The position numbers were made by a program, and so were the translations under genes. Shown here in pieces: positions 9,401-17,800 of a stretch of 64,000 bases of DNA; position 1 is the first letter of the stretch; each line of letters opens with the position of its first letter. The stretch covers positions 183,964-247,963 of the forward strand of contig JACKDJ010000005.1 of the NCBI GenBank assembly GCA_020633625.1. Direction: 5' to 3'. Below the pieces are notes generated by a model. The model saw only the letters and a list, made by a program, of their open reading frames with translations, searched no databases and was not told the origin of the DNA. The stretch comes from Myxococcales bacterium. Lineage in GTDB: Bacteria > Myxococcota_A > Bradymonadia > REDH01.

Positions 9401-11419
9401 GCCCCACCGGCCCGCCGCCCGGTACGCCGCGACGAGCGCGCGCTGCGCATCGGGTTCAGGCTCTCCGGCGGCGGCGACGAGCTCCCAGGCGCGCACGACC
9501 AGGTCGGGGTCACGCAGTCGCTCGCGGGCGACCTCCGCCGCGGCGAGCGTCCAGGTCATCCGCAGATCGGGGTCCCACGTCGAGGCGACCGCGCTGTGGT
9601 ACAGCTCGAACACTCGACGGAAGTCGCCGCGCTCGGACGCGCCGTCGACGAGGTAGCCCAGCGCCTCGGCCTCGTCGGGCGCGCGCGCCGAGACCGCCTC
9701 GAATGCCTCGAGCGCGAGGGCGCTGTCGGCGAGGCGGTCGCGGTAGACGCGCGCCAGATCGAGGAGCAGACCCGTTCGCGTGCCACCGACGCTGTAAGGC
9801 GCGTTCTGGATCGCCCAGGCGGTCATCGCGGCCAGACGGCGCCACCGCTTCGCCCGAGCGAGCCGCTGCGCCTCCTCGCGGAACAGAGCGAAGTCGGTCG
9901 CCCACGTCGAGCTCCCCGACGGAAGTCCGCCCTCCAGCTCGGGCACGGTGAGCACGGGCGCGGCCGCGTCGAGCGCGAACGGCGTGAGCGAGGGCGACCG
10001 CTCGACCCCACCGGGGGCGGCGGCGTAGTCACCGGAGAAGTAGGCGGCGTGGTCACCACTACCCGACCCACTTCCAACGCGGACGGAGCGGAGCGACTGC
10101 GAAGAGACGGCGGCCGCGCGCGTCTCGGCGGCGTCGTCGGCATCGTCGCCGTCGTCATCTCCATCGAATGCGCCGGGGCCCGACGACAGCGATCGCGAGC
10201 CCGCCACGGCGTCGATGACGCGGCCGTCACCGGGGCTACCCTCGTCCGTTGTGGCGGCGACCGCGAGCTCCGGCGCGTCGGGCGTGACCCGCTTCGCAGC
10301 GTCGGCGTCGTTCAGCGCGATCACGTCCACGGGTACCGGGCGCACGACCGACGGGGCGCCGGTCCAGCCATCTGTCGCGAGCGGCACTGGTTCAGGGTCG
10401 GACGTCGCCTGTTCGTCGTCGGCGTGCCAGAGGGATTCCGCATCGAGCGGACCGGGGAAGGTCGCCGAGCCGCTCGGGATTTCGGCCGCCCCCGCGGCGC
10501 CGACCTCGACCGACTCCGGCGCCCCCGCCGCAGAGTCTTCGACGGCGGCGTCCAGACCACCCGTGTCGGCACTCCGCGCAATCACGGGCTGCCCGACCGC
10601 GGTACCGTGAACTCCCAGCCCAGACTCCGCCCATTCGGCCGCGAGCTGCGGACCCGACGCGGAACGCGACCGTGACGCCCTGACCTCGTGGGCGGCGGCG
10701 GCGGCCACATCGTCTGCGCGCCAGTCGGCGGAAGCCAACCCCAGCTCCGCACCCTCGGCGTCCACTGGCGCCATGCGCTCCTCCCACGCTCCGAACGGCA
10801 CATGGGACTCGGCGGCCGTGTGGCTCGCCGAGATGTCTGCAGCCGCGAGCACCGCGGCGAGGTCGTCATCGGTCGACGGCGGCTCCGAGTCAGCTGGCAC
10901 GACCGCGTTCGACGCCGTCGTGGGGCGCCGATAGATGGCGAAGCCCGCGACCGTCGCCTCATTCGGGTCAAGACTCGGCGGCGCCGGTAGGTTGTCGCCG
11001 AGGGCGGGCGAACCGACCGCAGCGTACTCTCCCGTGAGCCGGCTGATCAGGCCGGGGTCGCTGCTCTCCAGCGTTCGCTGGAAATCCGAGGCCGGGCGCG
11101 ACTCCGAGTCAGCTACCGTGTGTGCCACAACGGTGCTGCCCCGCCGGGGCTCCCCAACGCCGGAGCCTCCCGAGCCGACGACATCGACTGGCGCATCCGA
11201 CGCCGAGAGATCGGTGTCCAAGGGCAACTGCAGCTCAAAGTCCCCACCGCCGGCGGCCGGACCGTCGTCCAGATCGAAGCCCGCACGGGTCAAGAAGTCC
11301 GACATGTCTTCGTTGTCGCGCGGGAGCACGTCGGCGCTCCCATCGCCTCCGGCGAGCGCCGGGACGGAGGTCCATCCGGCAGAGTCGAAGTGCTTGTCGT
11401 CCTGCTCACCGTTGGCCAT
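3410..11419 (-). CDS. Giant tetratricopeptide-repeat protein (2669 aa)
   Basis: An uninterrupted 8-kb gene. The first ~500 residues are acidic, Ala/Asp/Ser/Pro-rich and probably disordered. From about residue 505 to 2450 the protein is almost continuous TPR or TPR-like helical pairs (for example RVYRDRLADSALALEAFEAV, YAETGDWDRLERLATDGVAAL). The last ~200 residues are more globular. There is no signal peptide or membrane segment, so it should be cytoplasmic and act as a protein-binding scaffold. ATG at 11419 was chosen because GGAG lies 6 bases upstream; an extension to 11488 is possible but lacks a ribosome binding site. It is divergent from the apaH-like gene, and the 289-bp gap should hold both promoters. 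Proteins of this size and make-up are typical of myxobacteria, but I do not recognise a named family. Confidence 0.88.
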   Translation of the reverse strand: MANGEQDDKHFDSAGWTSVPALAGGDGSADVLPRDNEDMSDFLTRAGFDLDDGPAAGGGDFELQLPLDTDLSASDAPVDVVGSGGSGVGEPRRGSTVVAHTVADSESRPASDFQRTLESSDPGLISRLTGEYAAVGSPALGDNLPAPPSLDPNEATVAGFAIYRRPTTASNAVVPADSEPPSTDDDLAAVLAAADISASHTAAESHVPFGAWEERMAPVDAEGAELGLASADWRADDVAAAAAHEVRASRSRSASGPQLAAEWAESGLGVHGTAVGQPVIARSADTGGLDAAVEDSAAGAPESVEVGAAGAAEIPSGSATFPGPLDAESLWHADDEQATSDPEPVPLATDGWTGAPSVVRPVPVDVIALNDADAAKRVTPDAPELAVAATTDEGSPGDGRVIDAVAGSRSLSSGPGAFDGDDDGDDADDAAETRAAAVSSQSLRSVRVGSGSGSGDHAAYFSGDYAAAPGGVERSPSLTPFALDAAAPVLTVPELEGGLPSGSSTWATDFALFREEAQRLARAKRWRRLAAMTAWAIQNAPYSVGGTRTGLLLDLARVYRDRLADSALALEAFEAVSARAPDEAEALGYLVDGASERGDFRRVFELYHSAVASTWDPDLRMTWTLAAAEVARERLRDPDLVVRAWELVAAAGEPEPDAQRALVAAYRAAGRWGDLAAYVGRLLDKQDAVPSLLLRELAEIELAGNQRPEAAAAILERLASERRDDPIVTQQLARIYAETGDWDRLERLATDGVAALGVAEARARRMQVADALWEAGRLAQAAQLYTDVLRVDPGDSLARSRYHSYLRTSGQFDTLMDALLTRADATESDAERADLLATAAEVARDSLGDLGRAIELRERHLGVSPDDFAAWQALAELYSQTGDANGLARALEKVVTPGNLDAPARLDALRRLAATYADGLEDSERAEAAWREILRLDPTDLDSRERLMELHRARGDFEALNLALLRQISLTKGGERALRLSRMAAENLDANADAPDRSVAAWLRVLDYAPWDQAALASLARHYGAAAEVEQQIGAIEQELLAETDRDARVALALRVADLWETAAQPRAAAAAYERVLHWDRRNAHALDALVALYSAAGRTDLALGAVDQAVGGFEDPAEVAAHLRRSVELLSADDARGRFERLRRVHLLIPDDADVLESVLTAGTEAEAHEEVVALLTSRIAALDGAVREALQARRVALLAGPLERPDRAYVARQSSLLAGDATAEVIESLRALAAATGRHEDLLALLERRAAETTDAAERRALIRERARVLEEEIADPRRAFLELRRLIELDPQTWEPINELGRLAHEHGLWGDLVNVLVEVGDACRDDEERRQIAARLEAVGRGPLADAALAFHQTLRQFRLDRSEPDVRAQMLADAAALEEWDWVLPVVEAAELADVSRGRGTDGIVALAELYARETSEPARAFGLVALALAVEPDSSEIAARLGELAESTGAHVALATSLRRAAALADDAHTSVGLLRRAAEILEGPAGAPASAVELHRRLLELRDDERRSLEVMIAAHEDARQWHDLQDRLLRAIEIAADDEDPTERLLRVGTIAEEHLDDPQQALVAYGRVLARDPDNAAALERVEAIVGALDDPRLMLEFSMQELSRAPEEQRAAIELRIARLQLERLDDPEGAVETLQGLVAREGVLSEGFEPLVELLESLGRTRERILLFVDRAAALESAAARRETLRVALDESMRCDDLTSAERETVFRALMEVEPDDVVLSRHYAHLLRSQERFADLAALLADTAAKLTDDAERVEVMRERARLLWCNLDDHDGAIGVWRSLVREDAEDEAALLALAMAALERGDHEEYVSRRRAQARLLPPEDASLVLCHLAEVCDEHEDLSARVADFYREARRVHPNCEPAKLALMAIGRRKKELRPEAALLTAPGERELTYPQRAAALVATAAATRAADESIALDLARRATATDPNSVDAWDLVASLARAAGDDGLAHRAAVGALEALRRTSPLRMETFDVEAGRLLAIAESTLALGLGDEHERMIRRVHSIAPAHAATAVAVSRLMTARGELADAFYVLDSLLARHAASIPADLLSDVYFARGAAHAAAGRVDAARDDFRRALRGRPLFPEALQAFADAEAARGNYVSAIEHLIRALVTELDPARRASLLFRVGVLWEDGLGDADEAGGCYELARAEGLESRELLLRIFRHYQRRGELDRGLDVVDTLLESASDDADELASLWLARGEIYAQHDGREAEAIDAFDMALSYDPDLNAARTALAGVLERRQDWDGLLQILEAITESDAGSATERSDAYLRMARIAQGQLDDPGRAEEYLRSSLAAAPSAAAMRELGELVAARAPGSEAHHDLVAQLVAAGPPSYTHLLDFGAAIVDDRPNLAWCVLAPALMIRSADDTIKARLREMRREYERPPILLASRDVIDAEWPTDLAPLRDVVESLDMIGSLGVTDVASASGDTAAVVSVHSNLGRTFGALASQLGVDGASLYRAGELANALEVFAGTDGPVVAVRADVFQQLARAEIGFVLAYGIELCMPGRLALASLDAAERTAFVEGLWAAVGLRDARTEAGGRLAVRIQALASLEQLAIWADALGAFPADLDLHATSARYWEACRSAARHAGLVAGADLLQVVRLLAKVEADLERPSVFDDAAAFDEYTAGAPGLVDLVRYAATPAFASALASATEL

Positions 11420-11708
11420 GCGACGCTCCATTCCTCGAGGCCCGGGCGCGCGACACACCAACCCGGCATGTCGGACAACGCCCGACACCTACCTACATTT
11501 GCCGTCTTTCGTGGCGCCGGCCCGCCGACGACACGCCCTGTCACCATAGGGGATCGCCACCGGCGATGCCAAATGGAGGAAGCGACGCGCGCAGACGCCG
11601 CACATCTCCCACAGCTGTCTACCCGGCTCACTCTCCTGGCCTCCCCGCTGCTTGACACGCCCAGCCCGTCGCAGGACGCTCTGGCCTGACTCGACCAACG
11701 GTGTGTTC

Positions 11709-12524
11709 GTGACGACGTGGGCCATCGGTGATGTGCAGGGGTGCGCGCGGACGTTGGACCGGCTCCTGGCCGAGCTCGAGGGGCGCGGCGCGCCGGCGCC
11801 GTCGTTCTGGTTCGCTGGCGACGTCGTCAACCGCGGAACAGGCTCGCTCGCCGCGCTCCGTCGAGTCATCGCGCTCGGTGCGCGGGCGGAGACCGTGCTG
11901 GGGAACCACGACCTTCACCTGCTCGGCGTGTATGCCGGGGTCCGCCGCGAGGGCGACCGTGACACACTCACCGACGTGCTGCAGGCGCCCGATGTCGACG
12001 CGCTGATGGCCTGGGTGAGGTACCGCCCGCTGCTTGTCCGGCGCGGCTTCCACGCGATGGTGCACGCCGGGCTCCCGAGCGCCCCGAGCTGGCACGACAT
12101 CGTCGACGCCGCGGCGGACGCATCGGCTTGGCTGCGCGGTCCACGATGGCGCGAGTGGCTCTCGGCATACTTCGGAAGCACGAGCAGCGGCGACATCGCC
12201 GAGCGGACCTTGGTGATCGCCCGGTTCCTCACGCGCGCGCGGATGATCGACAGCGTAGGCGGCGCGGACACCCGGCACACAGGCGCGCCCGAGGAGGCGC
12301 CGCCCGGCCTGCGCCCGTGGTACGCGGCTCGCGTGTTCAGGTCCGGCGATCCGATCGTCGTGTTCGGCCACTGGGCGGGACTTGGGGTCCGCTCCGGGGA
12401 ACGCTGGCGCTCCCTCGATTCCGGCGCGGTGTGGGGCAGGTGCCTCTCGGCGCTGTCGCTCGAGACCGACGAGGTCGTTTCGGTCCCAGTCGACCCGACC
12501 GACCTCGCAGGCGACCCTGGCTGA
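11709..12524 (+). CDS. apaH: Bis(5'-nucleosyl)-tetraphosphatase, symmetrical (ApaH type)
   Basis: About 271 residues, close to the usual ~280 for ApaH, which cleaves Ap4A into two ADP. The metallophosphatase motifs appear in order: GDVQGC at residues 7-12, GDVVNRG, GNHDLHLL, VHAGL and FGHWAGL. These supply the His, Asp and Asn ligands of the two-metal site. GTG at 11709 puts the first beta strand (TTWAIGD) at the N-terminus as in other members; GTG at 11703 and TTG at 11652 are alternatives, and none has a good ribosome binding site. The enzyme would be cytoplasmic and control dinucleoside polyphosphate alarmones. It precedes the signalling operon by 151 bp, so co-regulation is possible but not shown. 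Confidence 0.9.
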   Translation: MTTWAIGDVQGCARTLDRLLAELEGRGAPAPSFWFAGDVVNRGTGSLAALRRVIALGARAETVLGNHDLHLLGVYAGVRREGDRDTLTDVLQAPDVDALMAWVRYRPLLVRRGFHAMVHAGLPSAPSWHDIVDAAADASAWLRGPRWREWLSAYFGSTSSGDIAERTLVIARFLTRARMIDSVGGADTRHTGAPEEAPPGLRPWYAARVFRSGDPIVVFGHWAGLGVRSGERWRSLDSGAVWGRCLSALSLETDEVVSVPVDPTDLAGDPG

Positions 12525-12675
12525 GCCTGCACGTAGTGGCGGTTCGATGGCCGGCCCTTGCCCTTCGCACGGAGGAGCCGAGCCACCTTCGCTTCGCCGC
12601 ATCGCAGCAACCGCGCCGCTTGCCCGCGCGCGACCGCGTCGCGTACTGTCTCGGCATCGCAACCGCCGAGTCGTG

Positions 12676-15531
12676 ATGACAGACGCTCGAAGCCCGAACG
12701 CTGTAGACCCGGAGCACGAGGCCGGCGCACCGGTCGACGCGGCAGCGTTCGCGGCGAGGCCCATCACGGCCGCGCAGGCCGCGGCGCCGAGCGCGGAGCG
12801 TGACCCGCGCGTCGGCCTGATCCTCTCCGGCTGGCGGCTCGACGCGCTCGTGGGCGAGGGGCGTACGGCGGCTGTCTACGCGGCCAGCAGCCAGGATGGC
12901 GGGAGGGCGGCCGTCAAGGTCATGAACGCGTCGCTCAAGGGCGACGAGCGCATCCGGCGGCGGCTCTTCCGAGAGGCGAACCTCGCGCGCCGCGTCGCGC
13001 ACCCGGCGGTCACGGAGATCCTGATCAACGACATCACCCACTCCGGCGAGCCCTTCGTCGTGATGGAGCGTCTATACGGTCGCGACCTCGGGCGGCTGCT
13101 CGTCCTCACCGGCCGCCCGCTCGCGACAGACGACATCCTGTTCTTGGCGGTCGAGGTTCTCGACCTGGTCGATCACTGTCACCGTCTCGGGCTGAGCCAC
13201 CGCAACCTAGCGCCGTTCAACATCTATCTCACGACCGAGGGTCACGCGAAGGTGTTCGACTTCGGGTCGTCCTGGGTCAAGGACGACACCCATCCGCAGA
13301 CGCTCGAGGCGCTGGGGACAGACCTGCACGGCTACATCGCTCCGGAGCTGATCGGGGTGCGGCCTCAGCTCGGCGACCCGCGCAGCGACCTCTTTTCACT
13401 CGGTTGCGTGCTGCTAACGCTCGCGACCGGTCGCCTGATTGGCGACTCTGCTCCGTTTGCAGCGTGGCCGGCGACGTCGGTGTCGGCGGCCGACCCCGCG
13501 TCGGCGATCCCGTACGATCAGCTCGAGGCCGAGCTCCCTGCGCTCCTCGGCGATCTCGATCCCAGGCTCCAGTCGGTGATCGGAAGCTCGGCGCGCGCTC
13601 CAGTAGAGCAGCGGTTCGCGTCGGCGCGAGACATGCGCGAGGCCGTGCTGCAGCAGCTCGGCGAGGCGCGGCTCGACGCGCTCGACGCAAACAAGCGCCG
13701 CGCGCGCTTGGCCAAGCTGATCGGCGCGCTCTACGACTCGCGCGACGAGCTGGAGCGCGAAGAGACAGGGGCTTGGCGAAGCGCCGAGCTCCTGAGAGAC
13801 GTCTTCCGGCTCGTCGAGAACACGCTGTACAGCGCGCGCCGCCACGGCTGGGACCACGGCGAGACCGAGGTTCGGCTCGAGTTTCTGGTCCAGCGAGTCC
13901 TCGCGACTGTCGCCGACGACGCGGAGGGGATCTTCTGGGTCGTGCGGCCCTACTCGCTCGAGTACCGCGGCGAGGCGTTCTGGAAGCCGGACGCCCCTTT
14001 CGACAAGATCACCTACAACCTGTTCGACGCCGGGTTCCGCAAGATGCACTTGCTGCCCGGCCTCGACGCGCAGGAGTGCCGCGACTTTCTTCGGTGGCTC
14101 GTGCTGGACCCCGAGCACGATCTCGCTCTCGAGGACGACCTCGCGACCATCTTCTGGCAGCGCGAGTTTCAGCACATCCGCTGTCAGCTCGTCTCCGCGG
14201 TCGTCCTGCAGGACGTCGAGGACTACGAGCAGCTCGACAACGAGCTGAAGGGCATGCGGGCCGACGCGATAGACCACCTCCGCGCGACGATCGCCAGCCG
14301 CCTGAGCGGGAGCCACGACGCGGTCGGGGCGGCGCCGGATGAGGAGCGAGTCGTGGAGTACGTCGTCAGCCGCGGCTCACTCCTAGACATAGACCCGGGG
14401 GTGATGCGCGACGTCGGGACGTCCATGAGCCGCATGATGCCATTGTGGCGCGGGCGCCTCGCCGAGATCTGCGTCCAGGCGATCCGAGACGCTTCGTTCC
14501 GCGGCGACCTCGACCTCGTCGTCGAGCCATACGACACCTTCGTCGCCGCGGCGCTGAACGACGGACGCCTCGCAGACGCGCTCGAGCTCTTCGCGGGGAT
14601 CGGGGAACGTCTCCGGGAGCCGCGGCAGGTCCGGCGCCTCGCGCGTCCGTTCACGTCGGAGGGCGCCCTGCCCCGGCTGCTTCGCCTCGTGATCCCGCTC
14701 AACGAGCGCGTGGTCTACGGTGACGAGCTGCCGTTCCTCCGCAGCCGTCTCCCGCTGCTGCTTGCGCAGGTCCCGCCAGAGCAGACGCCCGCCCTGATCG
14801 AGGCTGCCGCGCGGTGTCACGAGCGGACGCTCCTGGCGCTGCTCCTGCGTGCGATCGAGCGGCACGCCAACGAGCACATCGACCCGCTCGGGGACCTGCT
14901 TCGGAGCGCCCACCCGCTGCTCGGGTCGAACATCATCAGTATCCTCGCCCAGCACATGAACGCGCAGACCGCGGCCGCGCTCGAGGCGGGCTACGCGAAC
15001 CCCCACCCGAAGGTCCGCGTCGAGGTCGCCGAAGTGCTCGCACGGTACTCTCCGCAGCGCGCGCTGCGAGAGCTGCGGTCGCTGCTCCGACACGAAGAGG
15101 CGCCGATCCGGCAGCGAGCCGTCGAGGCGATCGGCCGCAACAAGCTCCGCGACGCCGCGCTCGACCTGTTCCAGCGGCTCGACGAGCGCGGCTTCCATCA
15201 GCTCCCGATCGCCGAACGCCGCGCCATCATGAGTACGGCCTGCGCGATCGCCGAAGAGGAAGGAGAGGCAGCCCTCGTCCGCCTCGTCGAGAGCCACGGC
15301 GTGGTCGCCAACGAGGAGCTCGATGCCTCCCGCGCGCTCGCGGTCGAGCTCCTGCGCGATGCCGCGATGACCGACCGTGCGCTGGAAGCCACTCGCGACG
15401 CCGCGCGCAAGCGCTGGTGGAACTCCGCCGAGCTGCAGGCAGCCGCGACCGCCGCGGTACCCGTCATCGAGGCCCGCCTCGCGTCGCTCGACTCCGAGCT
15501 CGCCAAGCGCGGGCGCACCCGGGAGGACTGA
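12676..15531 (+). CDS. Pseudokinase / HEAT-repeat protein
   Basis: A protein of 951 residues. After a ~45-residue Ala-rich leader comes a Hanks-type kinase fold with glycine loop (VGEGRTAAVYAA), Lys81 in AAVKV, the helix-C Glu, and DFG with Asp195. The catalytic loop, however, reads SHRNLAPFN: the HRD Asp is Asn177 and the following Lys is Ala, so phosphotransfer is unlikely. Residues ~360-640 form an alpha/beta region that resembles the N-terminal region of the next gene. Residues ~740-951 are HEAT-like repeats (PKVRVEVAEVLARYSPQRAL, APIRQRAVEAIGR). ATG at 12676 was chosen because the frame upstream is not protein-like. Only 2 bases separate its stop from the next start, so translation is probably coupled. 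Likely role (inference): a regulatory scaffold in a signalling complex. Confidence 0.87.
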   Translation: MTDARSPNAVDPEHEAGAPVDAAAFAARPITAAQAAAPSAERDPRVGLILSGWRLDALVGEGRTAAVYAASSQDGGRAAVKVMNASLKGDERIRRRLFREANLARRVAHPAVTEILINDITHSGEPFVVMERLYGRDLGRLLVLTGRPLATDDILFLAVEVLDLVDHCHRLGLSHRNLAPFNIYLTTEGHAKVFDFGSSWVKDDTHPQTLEALGTDLHGYIAPELIGVRPQLGDPRSDLFSLGCVLLTLATGRLIGDSAPFAAWPATSVSAADPASAIPYDQLEAELPALLGDLDPRLQSVIGSSARAPVEQRFASARDMREAVLQQLGEARLDALDANKRRARLAKLIGALYDSRDELEREETGAWRSAELLRDVFRLVENTLYSARRHGWDHGETEVRLEFLVQRVLATVADDAEGIFWVVRPYSLEYRGEAFWKPDAPFDKITYNLFDAGFRKMHLLPGLDAQECRDFLRWLVLDPEHDLALEDDLATIFWQREFQHIRCQLVSAVVLQDVEDYEQLDNELKGMRADAIDHLRATIASRLSGSHDAVGAAPDEERVVEYVVSRGSLLDIDPGVMRDVGTSMSRMMPLWRGRLAEICVQAIRDASFRGDLDLVVEPYDTFVAAALNDGRLADALELFAGIGERLREPRQVRRLARPFTSEGALPRLLRLVIPLNERVVYGDELPFLRSRLPLLLAQVPPEQTPALIEAAARCHERTLLALLLRAIERHANEHIDPLGDLLRSAHPLLGSNIISILAQHMNAQTAAALEAGYANPHPKVRVEVAEVLARYSPQRALRELRSLLRHEEAPIRQRAVEAIGRNKLRDAALDLFQRLDERGFHQLPIAERRAIMSTACAIAEEEGEAALVRLVESHGVVANEELDASRALAVELLRDAAMTDRALEATRDAARKRWWNSAELQAAATAAVPVIEARLASLDSELAKRGRTRED

Positions 15532-15533
15532 CC

Positions 15534-17798
15534 GTGGAGACCGGGCGCCTCGACCCAAAGGTCATCCAGGGGATCATCCAGGCGATGTACCGCCTGTTCC
15601 GCGTCGGCGCCTTCCACGCCCTGGACAACCAAGCGATCGACATCGCCATCGGCGGCACGCTCCAGTCTCTGCGCCAGCTCGAACAGTTCGAGAGCGAAGG
15701 GATCACGCTGATCTTCGCCGACGACACCTGCATCGTGAACGGCCAGCTCTTGCGCGCGCCGCCAGACGTCTACGACTCCGCGATGGATTTCTCCGCGTTC
15801 CTGACGCGGACCGGGGTCAACTCGATCACCATCGCGAAGGCCATCGGGGACCGCGACCTGCGCCGGCTCCTCGCCCTGTTCGTCGACAAGGAGAACCCGG
15901 CCGCGCACATCGACGAGCACGGCTTCGTCGGGAAGCACGTCCGGCTTCGCCTCATCAACCCGAACCTCCTGCTCGGGCTCGAAGACGAGCGCCTCTCGCT
16001 GCTCGAGCGAGTCCTCCTCACGTACGCCCTCGCCGTCCTCGTCATTCGCCGGCTTTTCAAGTCGATCGAGTCCGGCGGCTTCGACCTCGCCGGCTACTTC
16101 AAGCGGATGGCGCGGCAGCTCGCGACGGTGAACTACACAGACCGCCCCGCGGTGTTCGACGTCATCATCGCGCGGCACCTCCAACCCGACGCGGCGAAGC
16201 TCGCGGTCAACAGCGCCATCCTCGCCGTCGCGATGGCCCGACGCGTCACCGACCACGAGTCCGTGCTGTCGCGGATCTGCATGTCTGCGCTGCTCCTCGA
16301 TGTCGGTCGTCACCGGGCGGCCGCCCTTCACTCCGACCCGCCGGCGAACGTCGCGATCTCGACCGCGATCCTGCACATGGCGATGGGCAGCCTGCGGGGC
16401 GACTCGGTCGAACGCACGATCGTCGCCTACGAGGCCCACGCGCTGCTCGCGAACGTCGAGCCCGGCGCGATCTACGCCGACGCCGTCGAGCCGTCCGTCG
16501 ACGCGTTCATCATCGCGACGGCGCGGCGCTTCATCGAGCTGATCAGCAGCGGCCCGGCCGGAGACGCGATCTCCCCTGACGCCGCGATCGATCGGCTTCA
16601 CGCCGATGCGGGTCACGACCTCGGCCACTTCGCCGTCGACCTCCTCGTCGACGCCATCGGGATCATTCCGCGAGGTTCCGCCGTCGAGCTCGAGTCCGGC
16701 TTTCGCGGCGTCGTCGTCGAAGCCGGCCCCATCCCTACGCAGTACGAGCTCCCGACGGTCCGAGTCCTCCAAGACAGCCGCGGCGAGCGCTGCACCCCGA
16801 CCGACGTCGCGCTCAGCGACCGGTCACCTCAGTCCGCGAACCTCGGCTCCGTCGTGCGGGTTCTTCACCGACCGGACCCGACCCTTCGTCACGCGCAGAA
16901 GGAGCTGGCCGGCCCGCTGCTCGCGTGGATCGAGCGCCGAAAGGCCTCAGAGGCCGCTATCGCCGCCCGGCTCGAGACCGAGATCTCCGACTCGCTCGAG
17001 GGAGCGTCCCCCGAGGCCCATGTCGCGGCGCCGGCCGCCGGGACACCACCCGCCGGCGAGCCTGTCGCAGACGCACGCCGGAAGGCGATTGGCTGGTCCG
17101 GAGAGACCGGCGGCTTCGACAAGGCGCCGACGGGAGTTCGCCGGCTGACCTCGCGCTCCGCCGCCGCAAGCGAGTTCGAGCGCCGCTCGGCGACCGGAGC
17201 GCACGCGGCCATCGCCGACTGGGCCGGCGCGCCGTCGGGTACGCACCCCACAGTGACGCGCGGCGACTCCGGTCAAGCACTCAACGTGGCCGCCTCTTCC
17301 GACTTCGCCGCGATCCCTACCGGCGCGCGACCCGCGCTCGGTTCTGGCTCGTTTCGCAGCCTCGGCTCCGGCTCGTTCGCAGCGGTTGCGCCGCAGCCGG
17401 ACGCGTTCGACGAGCGGCCGATCACCGCCGGCGCGGCGATTCGACGCCGTCCGAGCGCCTCTGGCCAGCACCCCGTCATACCGCTCGAGACGAGCGAGGT
17501 CTCCGGAACTGCCCCGCTGGTGGCAGACGTCGTCTCCGACGGCGACGCGGTCCACCGGCGCTCGATACGGGAGCACTTGGAGGCAGCGCGCGCCCGCACT
17601 GCCGCCCCGCCGTCCGACGCCGAACTCCCGCCCCCACGCCACGACGCCGCCACGCCCGTCGTAGCGCCGCAAGCCGTCGTCGAGGAGCCCGCGGCGCCTG
17701 CTCCGCGGTCTATGGACACCCCGGCAGCGGGGATCCTTCGACGAACCGGAGCCTTCCGCGCCCCTCCGCCTCGCCCCGACTCGGACGAAGAGCGCTGA
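15534..17798 (+). CDS. Degenerate HD-GYP-like signalling protein
   Basis: A protein of 754 residues starting at GTG 15534, with GGGAGG 7 bases upstream and 2 bases after the preceding stop. Residues ~1-160 form the same kind of N-terminal domain as the middle of the upstream protein. Residues ~165-400 follow the HD-GYP layout: ALLLDVGRHR stands where LLHDIGK is expected, and the C-terminal DAGHDLGHFAVDLL and GIIPRGSAVEL segments match the family. The metal-ligand HD is LD at Asp256, and no HHE or GYP is present, so c-di-GMP hydrolysis is unlikely. Residues ~470-754 are low-complexity Ser/Ala/Pro with repeated GSGSF blocks, a plausible target of the kinase in the next gene (inference). It has no membrane segment. 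Confidence 0.82.
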   Translation: METGRLDPKVIQGIIQAMYRLFRVGAFHALDNQAIDIAIGGTLQSLRQLEQFESEGITLIFADDTCIVNGQLLRAPPDVYDSAMDFSAFLTRTGVNSITIAKAIGDRDLRRLLALFVDKENPAAHIDEHGFVGKHVRLRLINPNLLLGLEDERLSLLERVLLTYALAVLVIRRLFKSIESGGFDLAGYFKRMARQLATVNYTDRPAVFDVIIARHLQPDAAKLAVNSAILAVAMARRVTDHESVLSRICMSALLLDVGRHRAAALHSDPPANVAISTAILHMAMGSLRGDSVERTIVAYEAHALLANVEPGAIYADAVEPSVDAFIIATARRFIELISSGPAGDAISPDAAIDRLHADAGHDLGHFAVDLLVDAIGIIPRGSAVELESGFRGVVVEAGPIPTQYELPTVRVLQDSRGERCTPTDVALSDRSPQSANLGSVVRVLHRPDPTLRHAQKELAGPLLAWIERRKASEAAIAARLETEISDSLEGASPEAHVAAPAAGTPPAGEPVADARRKAIGWSGETGGFDKAPTGVRRLTSRSAAASEFERRSATGAHAAIADWAGAPSGTHPTVTRGDSGQALNVAASSDFAAIPTGARPALGSGSFRSLGSGSFAAVAPQPDAFDERPITAGAAIRRRPSASGQHPVIPLETSEVSGTAPLVADVVSDGDAVHRRSIREHLEAARARTAAPPSDAELPPPRHDAATPVVAPQAVVEEPAAPAPRSMDTPAAGILRRTGAFRAPPPRPDSDEER

Positions 17799-17800
17799 GC

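Noticed and set aside
8324..10675. A 783-codon plus-strand frame inside the giant TPR gene
   Set aside because: The opposite strand is clear TPR sequence over its whole length; this frame has only the composition of a GC shadow.
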